Source: Fluviibacter sp964498255 (GTDB lineage Bacteria > Pseudomonadota > Gammaproteobacteria > Burkholderiales > Rhodocyclaceae). Taken from it: DNA of 61,865 nt. Below the pieces are notes generated by a model. The model was not told the origin of the DNA. It made no database searches and was given only the letters and a program-made list of their open reading frames with translations. The translations under genes and the position numbers were made by a program. The DNA is taken from assembly GCA_964498255.1 (NCBI GenBank), contig CAZCGW010000011.1, positions 1 to 61,865 of the forward strand, given 5' to 3'. Of this stretch, positions 17,806-26,745 are shown piece after piece. Numbering within the stretch: the first letter of the stretch is position 1; each line of letters begins with the position of its first letter.

Positions 17806-18108
17806 TTAGAGCACTACCTTAACGAGCGGATGGCTGGTGAGTGCGCGATACAAATCATCCAGCTGTGCTTTGGATTGTGCGTTGATCGTACACGTCAGGC
17901 TGACATATTTGCCCGAACTGCTGGCACGCATTTCCATGTCCTTGCCATCATAGTCCGGCGCAAACTGATGCACCACGCCAAGGACCTGTTGTGCCAGATC
18001 GTCCTGCGCCAAACCCATAATCTTGAGCGGGAATGCACAAGGAAATTCCAGCAAGGTTTCTGCACCACTACCGACAGGCTCTTTGGGCAAATCAGACGCA
18101 TGCGTCAT
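17806..18108 (-). CDS. ybeD: YbeD/DUF493 family protein
   Basis: A 100-residue DUF493 protein, small alpha/beta ACT-like fold, often encoded next to lipB. Conserved features seen are LLEFPCAFPLKIMG, then SSSGKYVSLTCTI and a C-terminal LYRALTSHPLVKVVL. Function is unproven; genomic association suggests a role around lipoate metabolism. It lies between rlpA (18-nt gap) and lipB (2-nt gap). The dacC and D-amino-acid aminotransferase genes often found between rlpA and ybeD are absent. Confidence 0.85.
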   Translation of the reverse strand: MTHASDLPKEPVGSGAETLLEFPCAFPLKIMGLAQDDLAQQVLGVVHQFAPDYDGKDMEMRASSSGKYVSLTCTINAQSKAQLDDLYRALTSHPLVKVVL

Positions 18109-18125
18109 GAGGTCTCTCCCGAGAA

Positions 18126-19067
18126 TTATTGGCGAACAGAGATGTGCGGCTGGCCACCCAGCGCATCACGGATTTTGGCTTGAACTGCATCGGCCTCAGC
18201 GCGCGATGTAAATGGACCTACCTGGACACGATGCCAAGGCGGCTCACTATAAACGTGCACACGTTCCGGCGTTAGCCAATCCAGCTCACGCAATAGATGG
18301 TTACGCAGCACCTGGGCATTAAAGCCATTCTGGAAGGCGCCCATCTGTACATAGGTGCCCGGCTTCGGCACTTCTTCACCATAGCGAGCCTTATCATCCT
18401 GCTTGGCTTCGTTCGCCGCCAGCGCATCTTTGCTCAGATCTGCGTAGCTAATACCGCCCGCATCCGGAATAATCAACTCCACACGAACCGGGCTGCTCCC
18501 CTGGTCAACGTAACCCAGTTTGTAGGCAGCGGTGAACGACAGATCGATGATGCGGCCATTATGAAATGGGCCGCGATCGTTAACGCGCACGATCACGCTG
18601 CGGTTGTTCTGTGTATTGGTCACCCGCACGTAACACGGCAGCGGCAAGGTCGGGTGCGCAGCGGTCATGGCAAACATGTCATACGTATCGCCATTAGACG
18701 TTTTGAGGCCATTGAACTTAGTGCCGTACCAACTACCAATGCCCTGCTGCTGAAACGGCTGCAGGACGGTCATCGGTGTGAAGCTCATGCCCAATACCGT
18801 GTAAGGCTTGTTAGCCGCATTGCGCAGCGGTTCCAGGCGCGGCGTGGCGTTCGGAATCTGATCTATGTTTTCCGGGATCTGCGCTGGCAAACCATCGTCT
18901 TTATAAAACCCCCCGCCCTTACGCGGATATGGCTTCATGACATAGCCACCCGAAGTTGTCGGCGCAGCAGCCGCAGGTTTGCGCGTTGACGTACTGGAAC
19001 ACCCGCTCAGCAAAACCGCCAACAGAATACCGGTTTGCAGCAACAGGGCAGATGTCTTGAGTTTCAT
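18126..19067 (-). CDS. rlpA: RlpA, septal lytic transglycosylase lipoprotein
   Basis: A 313-residue lipoprotein (lipobox LSGC, Cys about 23) with a double-psi beta-barrel domain around residues 110-205 (GIGSWYGTKFNGLKTSNG, VRVNDRGPFHNGRIIDLS) and a C-terminal SPOR domain (about 235-313) that binds denuded glycan at division sites. In Pseudomonas RlpA cleaves naked peptidoglycan; catalytic Glu/His placement here was not verified. The ATG overlaps the rodA stop (TGATG), placing it at the end of the rod-shape operon. Confidence 0.92.
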   Translation of the reverse strand: MKLKTSALLLQTGILLAVLLSGCSSTSTRKPAAAAPTTSGGYVMKPYPRKGGGFYKDDGLPAQIPENIDQIPNATPRLEPLRNAANKPYTVLGMSFTPMTVLQPFQQQGIGSWYGTKFNGLKTSNGDTYDMFAMTAAHPTLPLPCYVRVTNTQNNRSVIVRVNDRGPFHNGRIIDLSFTAAYKLGYVDQGSSPVRVELIIPDAGGISYADLSKDALAANEAKQDDKARYGEEVPKPGTYVQMGAFQNGFNAQVLRNHLLRELDWLTPERVHVYSEPPWHRVQVGPFTSRAEADAVQAKIRDALGGQPHISVRQ

Positions 19068-20170
19068 CAGCGATTCGTCCGGTGCGTTTCAATACTCATC
19101 AAGATACCGAGTCCTGTGCACAAGGTCACGAGCGCCGTGCCGCCATAACTAATAAAGGGTAGTGGCACGCCGACCACAGGCAGGATACCCGACACCATCC
19201 CCATGTTCACAAAAGCGTAGGTAAAGAAACCCATCGTAATCGAACCCGCCAGCAGTCGATTAAATGTCGTACTGGCGCGCAGCGAAATGCGCAGCCCACG
19301 CTCAATCAGAAAGCCATAGAGCACAACCAGAATCACGTTACCTAACATACCCCACTCTTCGGCAAATACGGCGAAGATAAAGTCCGTATGCTTTTCGGGG
19401 ATGAATTCGAGCTGCGCCTGTGTGCCGCTCATATAACCTTTGCCGATAACGCCACCGGAGCCAATAGCAATCGTTGACTGGATGATGTGATACCCAGAAC
19501 CTAGCGGATCACTGGTCGGATCAATCAGCGTCAGAATCCGTTTTTGCTGATAGTCATGCAGGAAGTTCCAGGCGAACGGCGCAACAGCAACGGCCGCGCC
19601 CGTTAAACCGCCAATCACCCACCAGGAAAGCCCGGCCAGAAAGATGACATAGAAGCCCGCCGAAAACACCAGAATGGCGGTGCCCAGATCGGGTTGCTTG
19701 GCAATCAGCGCCGATGGCACCAGCAGAATCATCAAGGCGCCGAAATACTTAGAGAACCAGCGGCGATTTTCAAAATGATGGAAGTACCAGGCCATAGCCA
19801 ACGGCATAGCAATCTTCATAATCTCGGAGGGCTGAATTCTCGTAAAGCCCAAAGACAACCAGCGCTTGGCACCATTCACCTTGATGCCGAAGAGCATCAC
19901 CAGAACCAGCAGCACCAGACCAAACAGGTACATCGGCCAGGCCAACTGCATTAATCGCTGCGGCGGAATGCGTGCCACAACAAACATGAGTAGCACAGCA
20001 GCTGCCATATTCAACAGCTGCGATGGCATACGTTCCTGACCGGACCAGGTTGCCGAGAAGACCGTTAGCAAACCTACCGCCATGAGCAGCATCGTAATGC
20101 GGAACAACGGAAAATCGATATGCTCGGACCAGGCATGAACAAAGCCTCGCCAGTTTACGGAACGACTCAT
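19067..20170 (-). CDS. rodA: RodA, SEDS peptidoglycan glycosyltransferase
   Basis: The elongasome glycan polymerase, a 367-residue inner-membrane protein with about ten helices. SEDS-family signs include WLSLGFTRIQPSEIMKIA, the KQPDLGTAILVF motif with the conserved Asp, GYHIIQSTIAIGSGG, EKHTDFIFAVFAEEWG and the C-terminal GVPLPFISYGGTALV. It works with PBP2 (mrdA), which lies immediately upstream with a 4-nt ATGA overlap. Confidence 0.96.
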   Translation of the reverse strand: MSRSVNWRGFVHAWSEHIDFPLFRITMLLMAVGLLTVFSATWSGQERMPSQLLNMAAAVLLMFVVARIPPQRLMQLAWPMYLFGLVLLVLVMLFGIKVNGAKRWLSLGFTRIQPSEIMKIAMPLAMAWYFHHFENRRWFSKYFGALMILLVPSALIAKQPDLGTAILVFSAGFYVIFLAGLSWWVIGGLTGAAVAVAPFAWNFLHDYQQKRILTLIDPTSDPLGSGYHIIQSTIAIGSGGVIGKGYMSGTQAQLEFIPEKHTDFIFAVFAEEWGMLGNVILVVLYGFLIERGLRISLRASTTFNRLLAGSITMGFFTYAFVNMGMVSGILPVVGVPLPFISYGGTALVTLCTGLGILMSIETHRTNR

Positions 20171-22188
20171 GGCTTCTTCCTCACGGGCAAAGCCTGCGTC
20201 ACCGTAGGCATCCGCACAAAGGGGCCAGGCGTTGGTGTATTTAACGCCTTCTGGGCATCGTAATCATCATCCTGATGATCGACGTAATTAGCCACATCAC
20301 GTAACTCTGGTACCGGCTCACCGGGTTCATCTGGCGCCGGACCCTTCGGCACAATGCCTTGCAGATAGTAATCAAATACCTGGCGGGTAATTGGCGCAGC
20401 AGACGTTGCACCAAAGCCGGCATTTTCGACAATCACCGCCAACGCAATCTTTGGTTTATCTGCCGGTGCGAAGGCAATAAACAACGCATGGTCACGCAAA
20501 AACTCTTTGGTGCCGCCGTGCGAGTAATTGCCACCGTTCAAACTAAACACCTGCGCCGTACCTGTTTTGCCAGCGGCAACGTATTTGGCACCGGCAAACG
20601 CTTTGGTACCGGTACCTTCTTTATTCACGCCAATCATGGCGTTCCTGATCACTTCAACATGCTCAGGCTTCAGTGCCACTTCGTGCGTTTTTTCCAGTGG
20701 AATTTCGCGCGCACTACCCGAACGCACATCACTAATGCTGCGCACCAGATGCGGCTTATAACCAACACCGTTGTTCGCCAGAATGGCCGTCGCCTGGGCC
20801 AGCTGCATCATCGTATAGGAGTTATAGCCCTGACCAATGCCGATTGAAATCGTTTCGCCGGCATACCATTTCTGCTGTTCAGGGCGCTTAAAGCGACGCT
20901 GCTTCCATGCCTCTGAAGGCAGGATGCCGCGCGACTCGCCATCGATATCGATACCGGTCTTACTACCAAAACCCATCTGCCCCATAAAGTCGGCGATACC
21001 ATTGATACCCCAATCGTTAGCCAGGGTGTAGTAATAGGTATCGCAGGAATGAACGATCGAGCTGTACATATTCACCATGCCATGTCCGCCCTTTTTATCA
21101 TCGCGGAAGGTATGGTTACCAAAGTTGAAATAGCCCGGGTCGCTAATGGCCTGCTGTGGCGTACGTTTGCCCGTAGCCAGCGCGCCCAGTGCCATGAAAG
21201 GCTTAAAGGTGGAGCCCGGTGGATACGTTCCGTAAATCGCACGATTGAGTAGCGGTTTGTTGATGTCGGTATTCAACACATCCCAGTCATCGCTACGAAT
21301 GCCATCGACAAACAGATTCGGGTCATAAGTTGGCATGGAAACCAATGCCAGAATCTCGCCATTCGCCGGATCAATCGCCACCAGCGCGCCACGGCGTTTA
21401 CCAAAAGCTGTTTCCGCTACTTGCTGCAGCTTGGCATCAATCGTCAGGTTCAGGTTGTTACCAGATACGGGCGGCGTACGCGATAACACCCGAATACCCC
21501 GGCCACCTGCATCAACTTCAACGCTTTCGAAGCCACTGACGCCATGCATTTCGAATTCGTAGCGCTGCTCCAGACCTGTTTTGCCAATATGGTCTGTGCC
21601 ACGATAATTAGCCGCCTGGCCTTCTTCATCGATACGCTCCAGATCTTTGGTATTGATACGACCCATGTAACCCAGCGCATGCGAAGCAGTTTCACCCAAT
21701 GGGTAGCTGCGGAACAGGCGGGCACGTACTTCCACACCGGGGAAGCGATAACGCTGCGCGGCAAAGCGCGCGACTTCCTCTTCGGTTAAACGTGAGCGAA
21801 TCGGAATCGATTCAAAGGTCTTCGCTTCACGCAACAGTTGTTTGAAACGACGCTTGTCTTTGCCCTCGATCGTAACCACCTTCGACAATTCTTCGATGGT
21901 TTGATCAATCGGGCCTGCACGCCCCGGCACAATCTCAAGGGTATACGCCGAGGTATTGGTAGCCATTAGTACACCGTTGCGGTCAAAAATCAGACCCCGG
22001 TTAGGCACAACCGGCACCAGCGTTAAACGGTTATCTTCTGCACGTGTCGTGTAATAGCTGTTCTGAACCACGCCCAGCCAGAAGAAGCGCAACACCAGAA
22101 TAAAAAAAGCGATCAGCATGATCACCGAGGCGGTGCTTAACCGACCCTGAAATTTCTGGCTGGCGTCCCGGTCTTCGAAGTGCGCCAT
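20167..22188 (-). CDS. mrdA: Penicillin-binding protein 2 (transpeptidase)
   Basis: A 673-residue monofunctional class B PBP that cross-links peptidoglycan during elongation. An N-terminal membrane anchor (about 20-40) precedes a dimerisation domain and the transpeptidase domain with the SxxK serine in PPGSTFKP, the middle S-x-N/D-like HSCDTYYY region, and KTGT in AAGKTGTAQV. The C-terminal tail is Pro/Glu-rich. It is between mreD (3-nt gap) and rodA (overlap). Confidence 0.96.
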   Translation of the reverse strand: MAHFEDRDASQKFQGRLSTASVIMLIAFFILVLRFFWLGVVQNSYYTTRAEDNRLTLVPVVPNRGLIFDRNGVLMATNTSAYTLEIVPGRAGPIDQTIEELSKVVTIEGKDKRRFKQLLREAKTFESIPIRSRLTEEEVARFAAQRYRFPGVEVRARLFRSYPLGETASHALGYMGRINTKDLERIDEEGQAANYRGTDHIGKTGLEQRYEFEMHGVSGFESVEVDAGGRGIRVLSRTPPVSGNNLNLTIDAKLQQVAETAFGKRRGALVAIDPANGEILALVSMPTYDPNLFVDGIRSDDWDVLNTDINKPLLNRAIYGTYPPGSTFKPFMALGALATGKRTPQQAISDPGYFNFGNHTFRDDKKGGHGMVNMYSSIVHSCDTYYYTLANDWGINGIADFMGQMGFGSKTGIDIDGESRGILPSEAWKQRRFKRPEQQKWYAGETISIGIGQGYNSYTMMQLAQATAILANNGVGYKPHLVRSISDVRSGSAREIPLEKTHEVALKPEHVEVIRNAMIGVNKEGTGTKAFAGAKYVAAGKTGTAQVFSLNGGNYSHGGTKEFLRDHALFIAFAPADKPKIALAVIVENAGFGATSAAPITRQVFDYYLQGIVPKGPAPDEPGEPVPELRDVANYVDHQDDDYDAQKALNTPTPGPFVRMPTVTQALPVRKKP

Positions 22189-22191
22189 GAA

Positions 22192-22713
22192 TTAGATTGG
22201 TCGCTCGAAGTCCCGGTCATTCGACAGGAACTGCGGCAACATCAGCACGTAAGTTGCAGGCACCCATAGCGCAACCGTAACAAAAGGCTGCACGAAATAG
22301 AACAGACTTGGCAATTCATCACCGGTGAACCAGCGCACTAAGACCTGCAAGCAGGCACCAATAAAAATGATTGGCAACACGCTGACCAATTGTTGCTTCA
22401 ATGGCAGCCAGAGAATGCGGTGCGCTAATACACGGCCTGCATACGACATCAGCACATAGGCTAGCGCATGCTGCCCCATCAGACTGCCATCGACCACATC
22501 CATCAAGATACCCAGCACAAAGGCCGTGCCGGTACCCACAACCAGCGGCGAACGAATCGACCTGAACACAATGACCAACGCCACCCAATCCGGAAACCAG
22601 GGCCAGAATGAGGTTGGCAGCAAATTCAGAAAAAACGCCAACAACAGCGTCAGCCGGATAAACCCCGGCCGGGCAGGACGCAACAAACGAGACGACTGGA
22701 AATCAATCTGCAT
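22192..22713 (-). CDS. mreD: Rod shape-determining protein MreD
   Basis: A 173-residue inner-membrane protein with about five helices, part of the MreBCD complex. The N-terminal PGFIRLTLLLAFFLNLLPT and the acidic GILMDVVDGSLMGQHALAYVL segment are characteristic. It is separated from mreC by 2 nt. Sequence conservation in this family is low, and identity rests partly on position. Confidence 0.92.
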   Translation of the reverse strand: MQIDFQSSRLLRPARPGFIRLTLLLAFFLNLLPTSFWPWFPDWVALVIVFRSIRSPLVVGTGTAFVLGILMDVVDGSLMGQHALAYVLMSYAGRVLAHRILWLPLKQQLVSVLPIIFIGACLQVLVRWFTGDELPSLFYFVQPFVTVALWVPATYVLMLPQFLSNDRDFERPI

Positions 22714-22715
22714 GA

Positions 22716-23642
22716 TTACTGCGCCTTACGTTTCTTCTTGGACATCGTAGTGCCTGTTGCCTGATCCGCTGCGCGATCTAACGATGCAGGCCGATCAGTC
22801 GGTAACGTTACCGGCTCCAGCAAAAGGACTTCACCATACCGGCCCATACCTGCGGCCGGGGTCAGAATGAATTTGGAGAAGATGCCGTTGGGATCACTCT
22901 CCAGGCTCTCTACCTTGCCCACGCGCAATCCCCGTGGATAAATGCCATCGATGCCGGAGGTGACAATCCAATCGCCCACCTGCACATCGGCATTAGACGA
23001 CATGTAACGCATTTCCAAGCGGCCGTCGCCCGTACCAAAAACCACCGTACGCAAACCATTACGCACCACCTGCGCCGGAATCGATTGATTACGATCTGTC
23101 AGCAGCGTTACTTCCGCATAGTCTGGCGCCACACGCGTCACCTGACCCACGACGCCCTGATCATCAACGACAGGCTGCCCTTCGATCACACCCTGGTCAC
23201 TACCCCGATCAAGAATGACACGACGATTGAACGGATCACGCGCGCTGTAAAGAATGGTGGCCGGTTGTACGCGCGCACCCAGTGCGCGCTTGGTCTCTAG
23301 CAACTTGCGAAGATAGAGATTCTCAGCTTCAAGCACTTGCAGCTGTTGCGTCTTTTCCGCATCGACTAAACGCGCCTGGCGCAAGGCTGTGTTTTCCTGG
23401 CGCACCTGATCCAGCGTCACGGCGTATTCATCAACGGTAGTTAATGCAATCACTGGCCACTGCACCACCTGCTTGAGCGGTGCGGTGACATAAGTCAAAG
23501 CCATACGCATGGGCTCAAGGTAACGGAAGCGATCATCGAGCACCAGCAAAGAGATCGATGTACAGACGTACAGAATCAACAGGGCCAGCGGTGCTGGCCC
23601 TTGCTTGAATAACGGAGGGGGTTGGTGATCCAGTCCCGACAT
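22716..23642 (-). CDS. mreC: Rod shape-determining protein MreC
   Basis: A 308-residue bitopic protein: one N-terminal transmembrane helix (about 20-40), a coiled coil (about 75-115, rich in Gln/Leu/Glu heptads) and the periplasmic beta-barrel domain with RVILDRGSDQGVIEGQPVV and a GDWIVTSGIDGIYPRGL segment. It links MreB to PBP2. I chose ATG 23642, preceded on its strand by GGAG at good spacing; a TTG codon sits immediately before it. The C-terminus is basic (SKKKRKAQ). Confidence 0.94.
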   Translation of the reverse strand: MSGLDHQPPPLFKQGPAPLALLILYVCTSISLLVLDDRFRYLEPMRMALTYVTAPLKQVVQWPVIALTTVDEYAVTLDQVRQENTALRQARLVDAEKTQQLQVLEAENLYLRKLLETKRALGARVQPATILYSARDPFNRRVILDRGSDQGVIEGQPVVDDQGVVGQVTRVAPDYAEVTLLTDRNQSIPAQVVRNGLRTVVFGTGDGRLEMRYMSSNADVQVGDWIVTSGIDGIYPRGLRVGKVESLESDPNGIFSKFILTPAAGMGRYGEVLLLEPVTLPTDRPASLDRAADQATGTTMSKKKRKAQ

Positions 23643-23684
23643 CAAAAAACTCCACCAGATCGATAACGGACCTGGCGAGAATTT

Positions 23685-24728
23685 TTATTCGCTGGCGAAC
23701 ACGTTACCCAGTTTGTCCATCTTCTCGAGGGCGATACCACAGCCACGCACCACACAGGTCAGCGGATCTTCGGCCACCATCACTGGTAGGCCGGTTTCTT
23801 CGCGCAGCAGACGATCCAGATCACGCAGCAGTGCACCACCACCGGTAAGGATCAGGCCACGCTCGGCAATGTCAGCGCCCAGTTCCGGCGGTGTCTGTTC
23901 CAGCGCCTGCTTCACAGCGGTAACGATCTGGTTAGTAGGCTCGGACAGCGCTTCAAGCATTTCATTCGAGGTCACAGTAAAGGTACGTGGAATACCCTCT
24001 GCCAGGTTACGACCCTTCACTTCCATCTCCATGACTTCAACGCCAGGGAATGCCGTACCAATTTGCTTCTTGATGTTCTCTGCGGTGGTTTCACCGATCA
24101 GCATGCCGTAGTTACGACGGATGTAGTTGATGATCGACTCATCAAACTTGTCGCCACCCACACGCACCGACGTCGAGTACACCATACCGCCCAGCGAAAT
24201 AACACCGACTTCGGTGGTACCACCACCGATATCCACCACCATCGAACCAGTCGCCTCTTCAACCGGCAGACCTGCACCAATTGCGGCGGCCATTGGTTCT
24301 TCAATCAGGTACACCTGCGAAGCGCCAGCACCCAGTGCCGATTCACGAATCGCACGGCGCTCAACCTGAGTTGAACCGCAAGGCACACAAATGATGATGC
24401 GTGGCGATGGTGCAAACATACGCACGTCATGCACGCGCTTGATGAACTGCTTGAGCATCTGCTCGGTCACCGTAAAGTCGGCGATCACACCATCTTTCAT
24501 CGGGCGAATGGCGTTAATGCTGCCTGGTGTTTTACCCAGCATCATCTTGGCTTCTTTGCCTACAGCTTCAATCGACTTGCGCGCGCTCGGGCCGCCATCG
24601 GTACGAATCGCAACGACGGAAGGCTCATCCAGCACGATGCCTTTGCCACGCGCATAAATCAGCGTATTGGCCGTACCCAGATCGATAGCCAGGTCGTTAG
24701 AAAACATTCCGCGAAAGAGTCCGAACAT
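23685..24728 (-). CDS. mreB: Actin-like rod shape protein MreB
   Basis: A 347-residue bacterial actin that forms membrane-bound filaments directing lateral wall synthesis. Motifs: MFGLFRGMFSNDLAIDLGTAN (membrane-binding helix and phosphate 1), DIGGGTTEVGVISLGG (phosphate 2) and LTGGGALLRDLD (adenosine). ATG 24728 has GGAG at good spacing and gives the usual N-terminus; an upstream in-frame TTG at 24740 is rejected. It heads the mreBCD-mrdA-rodA-rlpA series and is divergent from gatC. Confidence 0.97.
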   Translation of the reverse strand: MFGLFRGMFSNDLAIDLGTANTLIYARGKGIVLDEPSVVAIRTDGGPSARKSIEAVGKEAKMMLGKTPGSINAIRPMKDGVIADFTVTEQMLKQFIKRVHDVRMFAPSPRIIICVPCGSTQVERRAIRESALGAGASQVYLIEEPMAAAIGAGLPVEEATGSMVVDIGGGTTEVGVISLGGMVYSTSVRVGGDKFDESIINYIRRNYGMLIGETTAENIKKQIGTAFPGVEVMEMEVKGRNLAEGIPRTFTVTSNEMLEALSEPTNQIVTAVKQALEQTPPELGADIAERGLILTGGGALLRDLDRLLREETGLPVMVAEDPLTCVVRGCGIALEKMDKLGNVFASE

Positions 24729-24804
24729 GAAACACTCCAAATCTAAAATTAGGGCATGCGCGCAGAATCTGTCATTCGCGCTGCAATGCAGCAGGGCTTC
24801 AGAA

Positions 24805-24831
24805 TTGAACCCCGACTAAACCGCGTATAAT
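24805..24831 (+). promoter_or_regulatory. Candidate sigma-70 promoter for gatCAB
   Basis: TTGAAC (24805-24810) and a perfect TATAAT (24826-24831) are separated by 15 nt, slightly short. The AT core GTATAATAC is nearly symmetrical: on the other strand it reads GTATTATAC, so the divergent mreB promoter may use an overlapping -10. The leader to gatC would be about 135 nt and contains the hairpin at 24845-24879. Confidence 0.4.
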
Positions 24832-24844
24832 ACCGCAAATTCAA

Positions 24845-24879
24845 GGGGATATTCCAAGGAATGCCTTAAGCATATCCCC
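24845..24879. repeat. Hairpin in the gatC leader / mreB upstream region
   Basis: An 8-bp perfect outer stem, GGGGATAT (24845-24852) with ATATCCCC (24872-24879), encloses an inner AAGG/CCTT stem (24856-24859 with 24864-24867) capped by AATG. No T-run follows, so it is not a standard terminator. It would form in the gatCAB leader, or in the mreB leader if that promoter lies further out. Confidence 0.5.
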
Positions 24880-24972
24880 CGGCTTGGCGAGCCGATTTCG
24901 CCTCCTTAGCTGCCTTTTTCAGGTAGTTGAGGCAAATCCCACGATTACTCACGGCAACCGTAGATTCACATC

Positions 24973-25266
24973 ATGGCTTTTACCCCTGAAGACGTACAAA
25001 GACTGGCCAAATTGGCCCGGATTGAGCTCAATAACGAGCAGGTTTCGGCCACTTTAGGCCATCTGGACAACATTTTCGGCATGATCGCCGACATGCGCCA
25101 GGTTAATACCGAGGGTATCGCCCCCATGGCTCACGCCTGTAATGTGGCGCAACGCCTGCGCACGGATGCCGTTACCGAAGGCAGCCTGGAGCAGCGTGAT
25201 CGTTGCCTGGCCCTAGCAGCCGAATCCGAAGCGGGCCTATTCCTTGTGCCAAAGGTGATCGAATGA
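24973..25266 (+). CDS. gatC: Asp/Glu-tRNA amidotransferase subunit C
   Basis: A 97-residue stabilising subunit of GatCAB, which amidates misacylated Glu-tRNA-Gln and/or Asp-tRNA-Asn. Conserved features are the N-terminal FTPEDVQRLAKLARIEL helix, DMRQVNTEGIAPMAH, LRTDAVTEG and FLVPKVIE at the C-terminus. The stop overlaps gatA (ATGA). Confidence 0.94.
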   Translation: MAFTPEDVQRLAKLARIELNNEQVSATLGHLDNIFGMIADMRQVNTEGIAPMAHACNVAQRLRTDAVTEGSLEQRDRCLALAAESEAGLFLVPKVIE

Positions 25267-26717
25267 TTAACGCCAGCCTCAAAGAACTATCCGCCGTACT
25301 GGCCGCCAAGCAGGTTTCCAGCCTGGAGCTTACCGACCTCTTTTTAGGTCGCATTGCCCAGCACAACCCGCTGATTAACGCCTTTGTTACTGTTGACGAA
25401 GAAAAATCCCGCGCCGCTGCCAAAGCCGCTGATACCACACGCGCCGCCGGTAATGCCGGCCCGCTCACCGGCGTGCCCATCGCCCATAAAGACATCTTCT
25501 GTCAGGACGGCTGGCGCACTACCTGTGGCTCGCGCATGCTGGAAAACTTCATCGCGCCCTACAACGCCACCGTGATTGAACGCTGCAACCAGGCCGGCCT
25601 GGTGCCCCTCGGCAAGGTCAACATGGATGAGTTCGCCATGGGCTCGTCGAATGAAACCTCTTATTACGGCCCGGTACGCAACCCCTGGGATACGGATCGT
25701 GTTCCCGGTGGCTCTTCCGGTGGTTCGGCCGCTGCGGTTGCCGCACGCCTGGCACCTGCCGCTACCGGCACCGATACCGGCGGCTCGATTCGCCAACCGG
25801 CAGCACTATGCGGCCTGACAGGTTTGAAACCGTCGTACGGCACCGTGTCGCGCTGGGGCATGATCGCCTTTGCCTCGTCGCTGGACCAGGCAGGCCCGAT
25901 GGCCGCCTCGGCTGAAGATTGCGGCCTGTTGCTCAACGCCTTTGCCGGTTTTGACGCCAAGGATTCCACCAGCCTCGAACGCGACAACGAAGACTACACC
26001 CGCTCGCTCGATCAGCCACTCAAAGGCTTACGCATCGGTCTGCCTAAAGAGTTTTTTGGTGCCGACGGTGATGCCGCCACCATGGCCGCTATCGAAGTGG
26101 CATTGGCTGAATACCGCAAACTCGGCGCCGAAACGGTTGAAGTCTCGCTGCCGTCGATTGGTCAATCAGTCTCTGCCTATTACGTAATCGCCCCAGCCGA
26201 AGCCAGCTCCAACTTGTCGCGCTTCGATGGTGTTCGCTATGGCTATCGCGCTCCGGAATACGGCGACCTCAACGACATGTACGCCAAATCCCGCGCACAG
26301 GGTTTTGGTGAAGAAGTAAAACGTCGCATCCTGATCGGCACCTATGTGCTCTCGCATGGCTACTACGATGCCTACTACCTGCAAGCACAACGTATTCGCC
26401 GTTTGATCGCCAACGATTTCGATGCCGCGTTCAAGCAGTGTGATGTCATCGCCAGCCCAACCACACCGGGCGCCGCGTTCAAGTTTGGCGAAAAATCTGC
26501 CGACCCGGTACAGATGTATCTGTCAGACATCTACACCATTGGCGTTAACCTGGCCGGCATTCCGGCGCTGTCGCATCCTTGCGGCGAAATCAACGGCCTG
26601 CCTACCGGCATGCAACTGATCGGCCCGTACTTCAGCGAACATCGCCTGCTTAACGTTGCACACCAATATCAGCAAGTCACCGACTGGCATCGTCGTACGC
26701 CAGCCGCCTTCGCCTGA
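25263..26717 (+). CDS. gatA: Asp/Glu-tRNA amidotransferase subunit A
   Basis: The 484-residue glutaminase subunit of GatCAB, an amidase-signature enzyme releasing ammonia from glutamine. The catalytic lysine lies in PIAHKDIF, and the GGSSGGSAAAVAARL and TDTGGSIRQPA segments supply the cis-Ser and nucleophile Ser. I chose ATG 25263, which overlaps the gatC stop; a longer frame upstream is inside gatC. Length is normal. Confidence 0.96.
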   Translation: MINASLKELSAVLAAKQVSSLELTDLFLGRIAQHNPLINAFVTVDEEKSRAAAKAADTTRAAGNAGPLTGVPIAHKDIFCQDGWRTTCGSRMLENFIAPYNATVIERCNQAGLVPLGKVNMDEFAMGSSNETSYYGPVRNPWDTDRVPGGSSGGSAAAVAARLAPAATGTDTGGSIRQPAALCGLTGLKPSYGTVSRWGMIAFASSLDQAGPMAASAEDCGLLLNAFAGFDAKDSTSLERDNEDYTRSLDQPLKGLRIGLPKEFFGADGDAATMAAIEVALAEYRKLGAETVEVSLPSIGQSVSAYYVIAPAEASSNLSRFDGVRYGYRAPEYGDLNDMYAKSRAQGFGEEVKRRILIGTYVLSHGYYDAYYLQAQRIRRLIANDFDAAFKQCDVIASPTTPGAAFKFGEKSADPVQMYLSDIYTIGVNLAGIPALSHPCGEINGLPTGMQLIGPYFSEHRLLNVAHQYQQVTDWHRRTPAAFA

Positions 26718-26745
26718 TTCACTCATTGAGTCCAGAGAGAGACAC

